Assembly: GCF_030812415.1 (NCBI RefSeq)
Contig: NZ_JAUSST010000007.1
Coordinates: forward strand, 124,001 to 188,000
Source of the DNA: Paenibacillus harenae
GTDB lineage: Bacteria; Bacillota; Bacilli; Paenibacillales; Paenibacillaceae
Reading direction: 5' to 3'
DNA length: 64,000 bases
Both the position numbers and the translations under genes were made by a program. The notes below the pieces were generated by a model that was given only the letters and a program-made list of their open reading frames with translations, did no database searches and was not told the origin of the DNA. Shown here piece after piece: positions 16,610-25,892 of this stretch. Every line of letters begins with the position of its first letter. The first letter of the stretch is position 1.

Positions 16610-17790
16610 TTCTCAATCTCCTTTTCCTTCAGCTGCAGGGGCGGTCCGATCGCTCCGGTGTTGCTGATGGTGACAGCCACGGATACCGATACGTCGGCAG
16701 CTTTAAAATATTGATCCCATTCTTCTTCCAGGGCGCGCCATTTCTTCGGATTATGCCTTTGCAGCTCCTGGCCGAAACCGACGATATCCGTATGATATTC
16801 GGTTTGGATTTTACGGAGGAACGCCTGCATATCCAGCTTGATATGATCCTCAAGCGCTTTATTTATAACCTGAAGATTTTTCGGGTCCGTTACGTCAAGA
16901 GGGGTGTTGTTTTCAAACAGGTACCCTATTGCTTTCAATCGGATGTGAAACTTGAGCGGATCGCTTCTTGAATCGACATCGATCTTATAGTTGCTGGAGG
17001 TTATTAAATAACCGACGTTGCCTTGGCCGTCTGGCATATCGGCAGCGATCTTATCCGTCCTCTTGTTATGTTTGAACCAAAGAAATTCATGCGTTTCCGT
17101 ATTATTCAAAAAACCGGCCAGTTTAGCCGATTTGAATATGGCCGTCCCGTTTATGCGAAACAGCCTGTCCGCCGTTTTTTCCCCAGGTCTGTGAAAAGCC
17201 GCGGGCTCCAATACTCCGGTTGTCGGGTACATTCCCCCTGTTGCCGACGCGATCATAAAATCGCGCAGCGTGACAATCGTTCCTTCCCCCTTAAGCATTT
17301 CCATTTCCTTCAACGCTTCTGCGGGAGCGAGCTCATAGGGATAGTCGACTTGCAGCAAATCTGCCGCTTTCCTCCCCTTCACGACCAGCATATACGTTTT
17401 CAAACGATTGCGCGGGTTGCGGTTGAACACATCTAGAATGTCATTTATACCTTTTCTAGCCAAATCCTCCCCGATCAGAATCACGCTGCGGTGTGAAAAA
17501 AATAACGTTCTCGACAACTTCTGCTGAAGCTTCTGCTCAAGTTCAAGCCCGTTTTTGCCTACTGCTGATATTAAAAAGAACTTTCCCGGTTTCGAGCCTC
17601 CACCTGTCGATAGGGAGGAAGATGCGGGTAAAGCTATCTGAAGCGTCGCTTGTATCTGTCCGTTGTCCGCCAAATCTAGACCAGTTGCCATAACGAGACC
17701 GATATCGTTGATTTCTTTGCGGTCCCAGCAGCCTGTACCCAGTATCAGAATAAGCAGCATCGTAATTGTCATGCTCATACACCGATTCAA
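16606..17790 (-). CDS. gerC: GerC-type spore germination lipoprotein
   Basis: 394 aa. Signal sequence with lipobox LGTGC, lipidated at Cys21, followed by WDRKEINDIGLVMATGLDL, the usual mature N-terminus of Ger(x)C proteins. These sit on the outer face of the spore inner membrane as the third receptor subunit. The frame opens with TTG at 17790, which overlaps the gerA stop and has GGAGG three bases upstream; ATGs at 17778 and 17772 are alternatives. Translation is probably coupled to gerA. Confidence 0.92.
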   Translation of the reverse strand: MNRCMSMTITMLLILILGTGCWDRKEINDIGLVMATGLDLADNGQIQATLQIALPASSSLSTGGGSKPGKFFLISAVGKNGLELEQKLQQKLSRTLFFSHRSVILIGEDLARKGINDILDVFNRNPRNRLKTYMLVVKGRKAADLLQVDYPYELAPAEALKEMEMLKGEGTIVTLRDFMIASATGGMYPTTGVLEPAAFHRPGEKTADRLFRINGTAIFKSAKLAGFLNNTETHEFLWFKHNKRTDKIAADMPDGQGNVGYLITSSNYKIDVDSRSDPLKFHIRLKAIGYLFENNTPLDVTDPKNLQVINKALEDHIKLDMQAFLRKIQTEYHTDIVGFGQELQRHNPKKWRALEEEWDQYFKAADVSVSVAVTISNTGAIGPPLQLKEKEIEK

Positions 17791-19337
17791 TTACCTCCTC
17801 CCCCTTCCTGTCTCCGTGCTTTGACCGAAGTCTCGGTAGCGGGAACGGAAAAGTTGCGGCCGTTTACCCGAGGCGACCGTAACCATACATCCTTCACGGC
17901 TCTAATCGAAAAGGGTGCGATCGGCGTAAAATAAGGCACCCCGAACGATTTCAAATGGACAACATAGAGCAAAATCCCCAAAAAACCGAGCGCAATTCCA
18001 TATAAACCGAAAGAACCCGCCAATAGGATAATAGGAAAGCGGAGCAGTCGGACTCCGTTGGCAAAATTAAACCGCGGAATGAGAAGGGCTGCAATGCCCG
18101 TCGTAGATACAACGATAACGCTCGGCGTCGAAATAATACCCGCTTGCACGGCCGCATCTCCGATGACAAGACCGCCTACGATGCTAACCGTTTGGCCAAT
18201 CGCCTTCGGCAATCGGACGCCTGCCTCGCGCAGCGCTTCAAACATGATTTCCATTAATAACGTTTCTATCATGACCGGAAATGGTACAGGCTCGCGTGCA
18301 GATGCTATGCTGAGCAGCAGGCTGGTCGGGATCATTTCCTGATGGAACGAAGTCACCGCAACGAAAAAGGAAGGAGCAAAAATGGCGACAATCAAAAAGA
18401 GAAATCGGATCCACCTGGAGAAAGTTGCCACAGGGAAGCGTGTATTGTAATCCTCTGCGGACTGCATCCCCGTCCAGAACGTGACGGGAACGACTAAAAC
18501 AAAGGGGGTATTATCAATGATAATGGCGACCCTTCCCTCCAGCAGACCGCCTGCAACAACGTCCGGCCTTTCTGTTACTTGTACGCGAGGCAATAAAGGA
18601 AAGCGATCGTCAACAATCAGTTCTTCGATAGCGCCGGATTCCAGAATGCCGTCGATTTGAATGGAAGCTATTTTTTTCCTTACCTCATCCACGATGCTTT
18701 CGTCGGCAAGCCCATCGATATAAACAACGAGCACCTTGGTTTGCGTCAGATCCCCTACGATGAAATCCTCTGATTTCAGGCGAGGACTACGGATATAATG
18801 GCGCAGCATGCCGAAATTGACGCACTGTCTCTCGACGAACCCTTCTTTGGATCCTCTAATAACCGGTTCGGAGGAGGGTTCTTCGAAGGTTCTTCGAAGC
18901 GAGGCGCTTGCCTTTAAACAAATGGCCTGGGCATCGCCCTCGGTAAAAACCGCGGCATATCCACTCAATAGGAGGCGTATCATCTCCCCCCAGGTTGACG
19001 TATGAATCTGATTGACAGCCGACGTAGATTCGCCTTCTGTAACCTCCGGTTCGAGAGCATAATGGTCCTGTTGAAGCATAGCAAAAGACGTCCTGATCTG
19101 CTCATTCAATTTCTGTTCGTCCACGAGTGTATTGAGGTAAACGATCAGTTTCCTCGGCGCGTCGTCTTGAAAACGAATTTTACGGCACACTAAATCCGAG
19201 CTAGTTCGAAACGTAATTTTAATAAAGCTCTCATTCTGCTCGAGGTTATCCGAAAATGTTTTCCCGTTGAATTCACTTGCGGAATCTTCAGAAGCGGGGT
19301 AAACGTCTTTCCGCGTTCTACGGAGCCGTTTCGTCAT
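17787..19337 (-). CDS. gerA: GerA-type spore germination protein
   Basis: 516 aa, normal for GerA (PF03323 type). The N-terminal soluble half is followed by about five membrane segments from residue 305 on, and a polar C-terminal tail. Family landmarks include VRYIDGL-like VVYIDGLADESIVDEV, RPDVVAGGLLEGRVAI and FHQEMIPTSLL. It is the first gene of the A-C-D operon, with GGAGG eight bases before its ATG. The A subunit forms the ion-conducting core with B. Confidence 0.95.
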   Translation of the reverse strand: MTKRLRRTRKDVYPASEDSASEFNGKTFSDNLEQNESFIKITFRTSSDLVCRKIRFQDDAPRKLIVYLNTLVDEQKLNEQIRTSFAMLQQDHYALEPEVTEGESTSAVNQIHTSTWGEMIRLLLSGYAAVFTEGDAQAICLKASASLRRTFEEPSSEPVIRGSKEGFVERQCVNFGMLRHYIRSPRLKSEDFIVGDLTQTKVLVVYIDGLADESIVDEVRKKIASIQIDGILESGAIEELIVDDRFPLLPRVQVTERPDVVAGGLLEGRVAIIIDNTPFVLVVPVTFWTGMQSAEDYNTRFPVATFSRWIRFLFLIVAIFAPSFFVAVTSFHQEMIPTSLLLSIASAREPVPFPVMIETLLMEIMFEALREAGVRLPKAIGQTVSIVGGLVIGDAAVQAGIISTPSVIVVSTTGIAALLIPRFNFANGVRLLRFPIILLAGSFGLYGIALGFLGILLYVVHLKSFGVPYFTPIAPFSIRAVKDVWLRSPRVNGRNFSVPATETSVKARRQEGGGGN

Positions 19338-19472
19338 GTAAATGTCCTCCGGGCAAACAAATTTTTCTAATCCTAGAATGCCATCGAGGACTATTGTTTA
19401 TTCGTATAAATTACTGATGAGCTGCGAATTGACATCGCTTATATTGGAAATTCCGATTTGTCGCAATGCTTT

Positions 19473-19580
19473 GCCGTCTGGCTTCATTCAGAAAGTTCAT
19501 CAACTACTCCTTTTCCTCATTTTTGGACAACAAAAAGACGCCTTTGTCATATTGGAAGAGGGGCGTCTACTCGCAGGAAC
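19473..19580 (-). pseudogene. Relic of a serC T-box leader fused to an internal serC fragment
   Basis: The stretch 19524-19577 lines up with the serC T-box terminator and leader 14744-14797: AAAAAGACGCC, then ATTGG, then GGCGTCTACTCGC against GAGCGTCTGCTCGC. Next to it, 19473-19501 matches serC internal sequence 14428-14457 at about 27 of 30 positions, including GAAAGTTCATC. About 290 bp of leader and 5' serC sequence between these two parts is missing. The T-box core itself has decayed. The rest of 19338-19712 shows no gene. Confidence 0.6.
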
Positions 19581-19712
19581 TATTAAAATTGCACAGAAAT
19601 CCAAAATAAATATAACTTTTCTCTACATGTCGCCAGCCGCGATCATATGCTACATTTGAATGGAGTTTATGAAAGCGACAAATCCACGTTATCGGAGTTG
19701 AGTCCTCGAACG

Positions 19713-20267
19713 ATGAGCCCATATTTCACTATTGACTGCAAAGACGTCTTCTTACGCGAGTACCGGAATGAAGACTTGGATGAACTTCACGCGTTGACGA
19801 TGCAGCCGGAGATCCATACGTTCCTGCCGGGATGGAACGTGTCCAAGGAGCAGCGTGCCGACTGGCTGGCGAACTATGAGATTCCGGGGAATCATGCTTT
19901 TCTGGAACAGGCTAAAGAAGGACTTCCCGTCGGCGATTTAAGGCTTCGTCTCGGCATAGTACACAAAGAATCGGGCGCCTTCATCGGTTGGTGCTGCACC
20001 GGACCGAAGGATGGTCTGCCTGAGCCGAATCGTGAGGTGATGTACGCCATATCCAAGGATCACCGCGGCAAAGGCTATACATCACAGGCAGTCGGCGGCT
20101 TGACCAACTACTTATTCGAGCATGCCGGGGTCGAAGCACTTAACGCCATAGCGCTTCCGTACAATATCGGCTCAATCAAAGTTATCCAGCGATGCGGCTT
20201 CGTCTACAGAGGACAGATCGAGATAGAAAATGATACATACGAGCACTATACGCTCAACAAGCGTTGA
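19713..20267 (+). CDS. GNAT family N-acetyltransferase
   Basis: 184 aa from the ATG at 19713 (MSPYFTIDCKDVFLREYR). RimJ/RimL-like acetyltransferase: the FLREYRNEDLDELHAL opening, the strand ending VMYAISKDHRGKGYTSQAVGGL that includes the acetyl-CoA loop RGKGYT, and IKVIQRCGFVYRG. The frame stays open to 19647, but that part crosses a region with no ribosome site. A GGAG lies 15 bases before the chosen ATG, so the start is not firm. The acceptor is unknown. It ends 48 bp before a shared terminator. Confidence 0.85.
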   Translation: MSPYFTIDCKDVFLREYRNEDLDELHALTMQPEIHTFLPGWNVSKEQRADWLANYEIPGNHAFLEQAKEGLPVGDLRLRLGIVHKESGAFIGWCCTGPKDGLPEPNREVMYAISKDHRGKGYTSQAVGGLTNYLFEHAGVEALNAIALPYNIGSIKVIQRCGFVYRGQIEIENDTYEHYTLNKR

Positions 20268-20315
20268 TAAAATAGATAAACATCAATCATGCTGGCAGTC
20301 GAGAGCGGAAAATAG

Positions 20316-20343
20316 AAGAGACGGGGCCGCGGCCCCGTCTCTT
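20316..20343. terminator. Bidirectional terminator, 28-bp perfect palindrome
   Basis: AAGAGACGGGGCC and its complement GGCCCCGTCTCTT flank a central GC. It serves the convergent acetyltransferase and yeeI genes. Confidence 0.85.
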
Positions 20344-20360
20344 CGTCTTGCTTCTGTGTT

Positions 20361-21080
20361 CTACTCTTCCAACTCGACGTTGTGGTACACTTGCTGCACG
20401 TCTTCGAGGTTCTCAATGACGTCGAGCATTTTCTCGAATTGCGCCTGCGCGTCGGCCGGGAGCGTCAAGTCGTTCTGCGCAAGCATCGTCAATTCGGCAA
20501 CGGTGAATTCCGTTACGCCAGCGTTCTTGAGCGCTTCCTGCACCGCATGGAATTGCTCCGGATCGGCGTACACGATAACCGAATCCTCTTCCTCCATGAC
20601 GTCGCGAACGTCTACTTCCGCTTCCACCAAAATTTCGAACACTTCGTCAGCCGTCTTGCCGCTTAGGCCGATGACCGCCGTTGCATCGAACATATAGGCA
20701 ACCGAGCCGCTTACGCCAAGGCTGCCGCCGTTTTTCGTAAATGCGGCGCGCACCTCGGAAGCGGTACGGTTCACGTTATTCGTCAGCGCGTCGACGATAA
20801 CCATCGCGCCGTTAGGACCGAATCCTTCGTAACGAAGCTCGTCGTAGTTCTCTTCCGCGCCGCCCTTCGCTTTCTCAACTGCGCGGTCGATGATCGCTTT
20901 CGGCACGTTGTACGTCTTCGCGCGCTCCAGCACGACCTTCAGCGCGCGGTTCGATTCCGGATCCGGCTCGCCGGATTTGGCAGCTACATAGATCTCACGG
21001 CCGAACCGAGCATAAATACGGCTTGTTTGTCCGTCTTTCGAAGCTTTCTTCTCTTTAATATTATTCCACTTGCGACCCAT
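20361..21080 (-). CDS. yeeI: YebC/PmpR family protein, YeeI subgroup
   Basis: 239 aa, beginning MGRKWNNIKEKKASKDGQTS, the signature of the YeeI/YeeN branch of the YebC family, with the same length as B. subtilis YeeI. FGPNGAMVIVDALTNNVNRT is the conserved central motif. YebC proteins were long called transcription regulators; recent work places some of them on the ribosome at proline stretches. It is probably monocistronic and ends at the palindromic terminator. Confidence 0.94.
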   Translation of the reverse strand: MGRKWNNIKEKKASKDGQTSRIYARFGREIYVAAKSGEPDPESNRALKVVLERAKTYNVPKAIIDRAVEKAKGGAEENYDELRYEGFGPNGAMVIVDALTNNVNRTASEVRAAFTKNGGSLGVSGSVAYMFDATAVIGLSGKTADEVFEILVEAEVDVRDVMEEEDSVIVYADPEQFHAVQEALKNAGVTEFTVAELTMLAQNDLTLPADAQAQFEKMLDVIENLEDVQQVYHNVELEE

Positions 21081-21201
21081 ACTGTTCCCGCTCTCTTTCG
21101 CTCATAAATTAAGTACCTTAAATGAAACTTGTACATGATTAATAATATTTTATAGGTTATCCCCAGGGAAATGCAACCCCGCCGGAAACGATTGGCGATT
21201 A

Positions 21202-21453
21202 TTACAACAAACTGCCCCACCAAGCCTTAAGCTCGTAGACGCATAACCCTTCATGCTCGCCGAACATTTGCATATCTTGCTTTTCCTCGGCCGTCCAAGC
21301 CGCAACCTCGCATACAGGCGCTACCGAGTATCTTTTGCCCGTTAGTCCCGATACGAACACGACGCTTCCGTCGTAGCCTTCCGACTCCTCCAGCATTTCG
21401 GCCGGAACGCCCGTAACCGCTACGACAGCCTCTTTTTCCAATTCCCTTGCCAT
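21202..21453 (-). CDS. Hypothetical protein, 83 aa
   Basis: 83 aa from ATG 21453, which has AGGAGG ten bases upstream. Acidic and soluble, with a beta-strand-like start (EAVVAVTGVPAEML), a YDGSVVFVSG segment and a C-terminal KAWWGSLL. I do not recognise it. Its ribosome site begins right after the T-run of the upstream terminator, so its expression depends on read-through or on a promoter I cannot see. Confidence 0.6.
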   Translation of the reverse strand: MARELEKEAVVAVTGVPAEMLEESEGYDGSVVFVSGLTGKRYSVAPVCEVAAWTAEEKQDMQMFGEHEGLCVYELKAWWGSLL

Positions 21454-21469
21454 ATCTCCTGGCCCTCCT

Positions 21470-21509
21470 AAAAAAATCGAGCCCCCGGCCAAATGCCAGG
21501 CGACTCGAT
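21470..21509 (-). terminator. Terminator after the Gfo/Idh/MocA gene
   Basis: On the minus strand ATCGAGTCGCC..TGGC pairs with GCCG..GGGGCTCGAT and is followed by seven T. It lies 20 bp after the oxidoreductase stop. Confidence 0.8.
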
Positions 21510-21529
21510 TGTACAATTATCACTGCCTG

Positions 21530-22525
21530 TTAGTCTTGTTCGTCAGCCGGGTAACGCAAGCCCCATTGCGCGCGAATCGTATCCAATGTTCGCATAATCG
21601 CGAGCGTCTCGTCAAGCGGCATTATAGCGCTCTCGAGCTTGCCCTCGCGCAGGCAGTTCATCGCTTCCTCGGCCTCGAAGTAGTAGCCGTCCGGCTCGCG
21701 GCCATCCTCGAACAGGATAGGCTCCTGACCCGAGACATGGAGCGATGCCATCTTGCCGAACAAGAAGTTCGGTGCATGAATATAGCCCTTCGTGCCATAG
21801 ATGTAAGCGTCGCTTACCATGCCGAGCTGCACGGCGCCGTTCAGCGCCGCCGTCCGTCCGCCCTCGTATTCGAACAAGAGCGAGAACTGTTCGTCCACGC
21901 CAGTTTGCCCGATTCGGGCGCTGCTCATGATTTTCGCCGGCTGCTCGCCGAATAACATCGAAGCGAAGGATACCGGATAGATACCCGCATCCAGCAAAGC
22001 ACCGCCGCCAAGCTTGGGATCAAGCAAACGGCTCTCCGGCGCCCAGCCCATATTGAAGCCGAAATCGGCCTTCACCATGCGCACTTCGCCAATACGGCCT
22101 TCAGCCAGCCATTCCCTCACTTTGCGGATCGGCGGCAAGTAGCGCGTCCACATCGCTTCCATCAAGAAGATGCCGTTCTCGCGCGCGAACCGGATCATCT
22201 CCTCCGCTTCCGCCGCATTGATCGTGAACGGCTTCTCGCATAGAACAGCCTTGCCCGCACGCAGCAGCGTAAGCGCATTTTCCTTATGTGCGGGATGCAG
22301 CGTTCCGATGTAGACAATATCGACTTCTCCGTCCGCGGCGAGCTCTTCCAAGCTGCCGTATGCACGCGGTATATCGAATTGCTTGGCGAAGCTCTCCGCC
22401 TTATCCAAGCTTCTGCCCCCGACGGCTACAAGCTTTGCGCCCTCGGCATGGGCCAAATCTTTGGCGAATTTAGATGAAATCCAGCCCGGTCCCGCGATAC
22501 CCCAATTAATCGTCTTCAATGCCAC
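21530..22525 (-). CDS. Gfo/Idh/MocA family oxidoreductase
   Basis: About 331 aa from a GTG at 22525; GGGGTGG is five bases upstream. A GTG at 22534 is also in frame but lies on the ribosome site. The N-terminal Rossmann fold starts WGIAGPGWISSKF, and the catalytic-region motif EKPFTINAAEAEEM is present. These enzymes oxidise or reduce sugars, inositols and related alcohols with NAD(P). The substrate cannot be read from sequence. Followed by its own terminator. Confidence 0.92.
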   Translation of the reverse strand: MALKTINWGIAGPGWISSKFAKDLAHAEGAKLVAVGGRSLDKAESFAKQFDIPRAYGSLEELAADGEVDIVYIGTLHPAHKENALTLLRAGKAVLCEKPFTINAAEAEEMIRFARENGIFLMEAMWTRYLPPIRKVREWLAEGRIGEVRMVKADFGFNMGWAPESRLLDPKLGGGALLDAGIYPVSFASMLFGEQPAKIMSSARIGQTGVDEQFSLLFEYEGGRTAALNGAVQLGMVSDAYIYGTKGYIHAPNFLFGKMASLHVSGQEPILFEDGREPDGYYFEAEEAMNCLREGKLESAIMPLDETLAIMRTLDTIRAQWGLRYPADEQD

Positions 22526-23035
22526 GTTCTCCACCCCTTAACGAATAATAAATGCTATAGATTATAAGTACGATCTCGGTTATTGCGCTGTTGTTATCGG
22601 GCATATGATATGATCGATAATCTCCATACTATTATAGAGTTATTTTGTTATTATCGAAAGCTAATTGGAAGTACACTATTGAGGCGATGAAGACAAGCCA
22701 TACTAATACCAAACACCTGCTCCTTGCTCTTATGAGTAAAGAGCGGTGCTTTTTGGGTTCATGGGTAGATCGATTTAAGCCGGATTTTCTATCCTATTAT
22801 TCACAATCCGCTTCATCTTCAAAATATAAGATGGATTTACCGACTTAAGTTCACCATCCGCCTACTAGCAAGACTCATTCCGCACAAACCTTTGAAATTA
22901 AGCTGGATTTTACGACTTATTAAGCGTCTCTGATAGCAAATTAACCATATAAGTCGGAATTCACCACTTAACAGATATCGCTCAATTGCGAGCCGATACC
23001 ACGATCGACCAACAACGCTGCGTGTCTACAAGCTT
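22526..23035. other. 510-bp gene-free stretch with a hairpin and repeats
   Basis: No convincing gene; a 67-codon frame at 22645-22848 has no ribosome site and odd composition. A hairpin GCTCTT (22726-22731)/AAGAGC (22739-22744) followed by GCTTTTTG could terminate plus-strand transcripts, though no gene feeds it. The four repeats at 22775-22970 are listed separately. Confidence 0.5.
22775..22970. repeat. Four diverged copies of a short palindromic repeat
   Basis: Copies near 22775, 22826, 22898 and 22948 share the pattern TAAG-(C/T)GGATTTTACGACTTA with variation; for example TAAGATGGATTTACCGACTT and AAGCTGGATTTTACGACTTA. Ends AAGT/ACTT make each unit partly palindromic. Spacing between starts is about 50, 72 and 50 bp. 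Function unknown. Confidence 0.55.
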
Positions 23036-25846
23036 TTAGTTCGGATAAGAAGGATTAATTACGGCTTGGCCGCGGTGCGACTGCCTTTCGGTTGCCGCAT
23101 TCGGATCCAATGCGCTGCGCAGCTGCTCGAAGCTTAACTCCTCGGACGGTTTGAACTCTGCTGAAGCCGCGTATTGAAGCAGACTATGAAGAAGCTGACG
23201 CGCTTCCGGCTTATCTGCCTGGCCAATGAGATCGCTCGCGCATACAAGCAGGTTTCCTCGGCCAACCTTGGCTTCGACGATTAAGCCCAGCTTATGGTTG
23301 CGTTCAAAGTTGTCGATGACCTGTACGATTGGGCGGATAGCATCCGGCCATTCATCCAAAACTAGCGAATGCGAGTTCATTAGTATCGGCCACCATTGCC
23401 AATTGGTATGGAACTCGGTCGGAAACGCCTTAAAGGCCGGATGCTGCTCATCGCATAAAATTCCGAGCGTTCCCGGCGCTGGTGCCGCGTCCTTTCCTTC
23501 GCAAATGGACCGGAACATCGGATAACACCAGAAATCCGAGGCAAAGGTTCCTTCGATATGGGAAGTCAGCTGCTCCTGGTCAGGAATCAACAAGATACGT
23601 TCGCCTTCTTCGAGCAGAGCACGCGCCTCTTGATCGAGTGATCGACGTACATGGACGCTATTATCGGGTTTCGTATCCACCTCTGCCGGGTATACCCAGA
23701 TTGGGTACGCATTCGAGATGCCGCCGCCCTTCCATTTCAGCTCCAGCTCCAGCTTGGCTGGTGCTTTCACGGCGGACAGGTCCGCTTGAATGTTGCCTAC
23801 GGACGACAAAGTACCTTGACCGACGGCCATTGCCGCTGTCGCACCAGACTCGATGATCCGATCGCCTTGCTTCAATGACCACTCCAGCTGCACGTCCGTC
23901 AGCTCGCTTCCGCCATAGTTGGCCATTTCCAATTGCGCTTCGAACGTCTCATTCTCGGTATACGTATAACGCGGGAACCGGGCAAGCAATACGATTTCCG
24001 AGCAGAATCGACGCCATTGCTCCGGCTCGATGAATCCTTTCGAATCCATGAACGCATCCAATACGCCGACCAATGCCGTCCCTTGACCCGGAAAATCCTG
24101 CAGATCAAGCAGCTGGAATCCGCCAAAACCCGGCGTGCGCAATGCGGCTTCAATTTCTTCGCGATAGCAGATGACCGCCAGTTGTCCGGAAGCGCGGAAG
24201 AAATCATCAGCCTGCCGCAGCATGCCCGCTTGCTCCAACCTTTCGCGGAATACTTCGAAATTACGGGCCTGCAGGACGCCGGTATACTTGTCGATCTCGC
24301 CGAAATTCGGGAACGATTGATATTGGCCGATTTCATGGCCGACGATAGGCGCCCCGATATCCGGCAGGTTATGCCGGTAGTCGATTTCGGTTGACGGGTA
24401 ACTTGCTTGCACATGCCCGAGCGGCAAGTCCGCATGCGAGAACGAAGCCCGTACGACCGAGTCGCCGTGTCCCGTTCGCATCGTCACCCAGAAATCGGAC
24501 TCTTCGGTGAAGGAAGGCGCCCAGAAGTAGTTATTCGCCCCTTCCGCGTATAACCTTCTGCCGTCCCGCTCCCTGTACTCCCTCAGCAGGTCGGTCATCG
24601 CCTTGCGGCTTCCATGCAATTCGTTGCCAAGCGTAAACAGGGCAAATGACGGATGATTGCCGTAAGCCTCCAAGATGCGCAGCCCTTCCTGATGCAAGTA
24701 TTCTGCTCTTGCTTCGTCGTACTCCTCTTCACCCGGCTCCTGGAAAGCTCCCCAATACGGCAGCTCCGGCTCGAAATAGATCCCGACCAGGTCCGCCGCC
24801 ATGAAACCCGCTTCCGGCGGACAGCATGTATGGAACCGGTAATGATTGATGCCGTAGGATTTGGCGATAGTCAGTACCCGTACCCACTCTTCCACGTTCA
24901 TTGGCGCATAACCGGTTAACGGAAAGGCGAGCGCGTCATGTTTGCCCCGCAAAAACACTTTGCGGCCGTTGTTACTAAACTGCGTGCCTTCCGTGCCGAA
25001 TTGGCGCATGCCGAAGGTGACGGATTGCTCGTCTTGGTAAGACTCACCGCTTGCGGTTGCCTCAAGACTCATGCGCAAGCGATACAGGACGGGCGTGAAT
25101 TCATCCCATAAAGCTATTCGTTCGCCAAGCTCATAATTCACCTCTACCGTCTGGCTTCCCGGTACCGAATGAATCATAGTTATCATTTCCCTAGGTTTGT
25201 CGGAGCTTTCGCTTTCCCCGATCACGTCCGAAGCCGTAATCGAGATATAAGCACCCGCCGGGAGCCCCGTATCGTTAAGCACATTAAATCTTAACCTTAC
25301 GGACTTTTTCGCTATATCGGGAAACGCTTGGATATTTTCCATGCGAATCGGTTCCAACACCTGTATTTCAATCCGGCCCAGCAGCCCGTTCCAGTTCGTC
25401 TGCGTATCGGGAGACGTCATATGTCCGCCCTTGATCGGCAAGCCGCTATTGTCGACAAGCACCGTTAAAGGATACGTTCCCGGCGTCATGATGCCAAGGT
25501 CATACGCATGAGGCGCACTGACGCTGTTTTGCGTTCCTTTCCATTCCTCGCCGATCCACACCTGCGTCACTCTTGTTCGTTCCATGTACAGCCGGATCGG
25601 CTTGCCTGCCCATTCTTCCTTAATATGAATATCGCGCTGGTACCAGGCATAGCCGGATAGCGGGTACGTTTCGGTCAAATGGGCAATTTCCCTCGCCGTG
25701 TTGTACTCGCCTTTACGGTTCTCGGCAGTCGTCCCGGGCAATTGAATCTCATCGGACAACTTCTCTTTGAAATATTGATTCTCGATCCCTTGCTTAGAAG
25801 CATCCAAGTGAAATCTCCATGAGCCTGCCATTGATTCTATTACCAT
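23036..25846 (-). CDS. Glycoside hydrolase family 2-like beta-glycosidase
   Basis: 936 aa. GH2 layout: sugar-binding jelly-roll (about 1-165), immunoglobulin-like domain (170-280), TIM barrel (285-600), then beta-rich domains to the end. The acid/base is Glu409 in LGNELHG and the probable nucleophile is Glu505 in VGHEIGQYQ. There is no signal peptide, so it works on imported sugars. AGGAGG lies 11 bases before the ATG. It is the last gene behind an ABC importer and a two-component system, so it should cleave the oligosaccharide those import and sense. Beta-galactosidase, glucuronidase or another GH2 activity cannot be chosen by eye. Confidence 0.88.
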   Translation of the reverse strand: MVIESMAGSWRFHLDASKQGIENQYFKEKLSDEIQLPGTTAENRKGEYNTAREIAHLTETYPLSGYAWYQRDIHIKEEWAGKPIRLYMERTRVTQVWIGEEWKGTQNSVSAPHAYDLGIMTPGTYPLTVLVDNSGLPIKGGHMTSPDTQTNWNGLLGRIEIQVLEPIRMENIQAFPDIAKKSVRLRFNVLNDTGLPAGAYISITASDVIGESESSDKPREMITMIHSVPGSQTVEVNYELGERIALWDEFTPVLYRLRMSLEATASGESYQDEQSVTFGMRQFGTEGTQFSNNGRKVFLRGKHDALAFPLTGYAPMNVEEWVRVLTIAKSYGINHYRFHTCCPPEAGFMAADLVGIYFEPELPYWGAFQEPGEEEYDEARAEYLHQEGLRILEAYGNHPSFALFTLGNELHGSRKAMTDLLREYRERDGRRLYAEGANNYFWAPSFTEESDFWVTMRTGHGDSVVRASFSHADLPLGHVQASYPSTEIDYRHNLPDIGAPIVGHEIGQYQSFPNFGEIDKYTGVLQARNFEVFRERLEQAGMLRQADDFFRASGQLAVICYREEIEAALRTPGFGGFQLLDLQDFPGQGTALVGVLDAFMDSKGFIEPEQWRRFCSEIVLLARFPRYTYTENETFEAQLEMANYGGSELTDVQLEWSLKQGDRIIESGATAAMAVGQGTLSSVGNIQADLSAVKAPAKLELELKWKGGGISNAYPIWVYPAEVDTKPDNSVHVRRSLDQEARALLEEGERILLIPDQEQLTSHIEGTFASDFWCYPMFRSICEGKDAAPAPGTLGILCDEQHPAFKAFPTEFHTNWQWWPILMNSHSLVLDEWPDAIRPIVQVIDNFERNHKLGLIVEAKVGRGNLLVCASDLIGQADKPEARQLLHSLLQYAASAEFKPSEELSFEQLRSALDPNAATERQSHRGQAVINPSYPN

Positions 25847-25892
25847 ATCTTTAAACGCCTCCTGATCTTCTTATCGTACAACCGCTATCGCG

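Noticed and set aside
22645..22848. 67-codon plus-strand frame
   Set aside because: No ribosome site, unlikely composition, and it overlaps the palindromic repeats and a hairpin.
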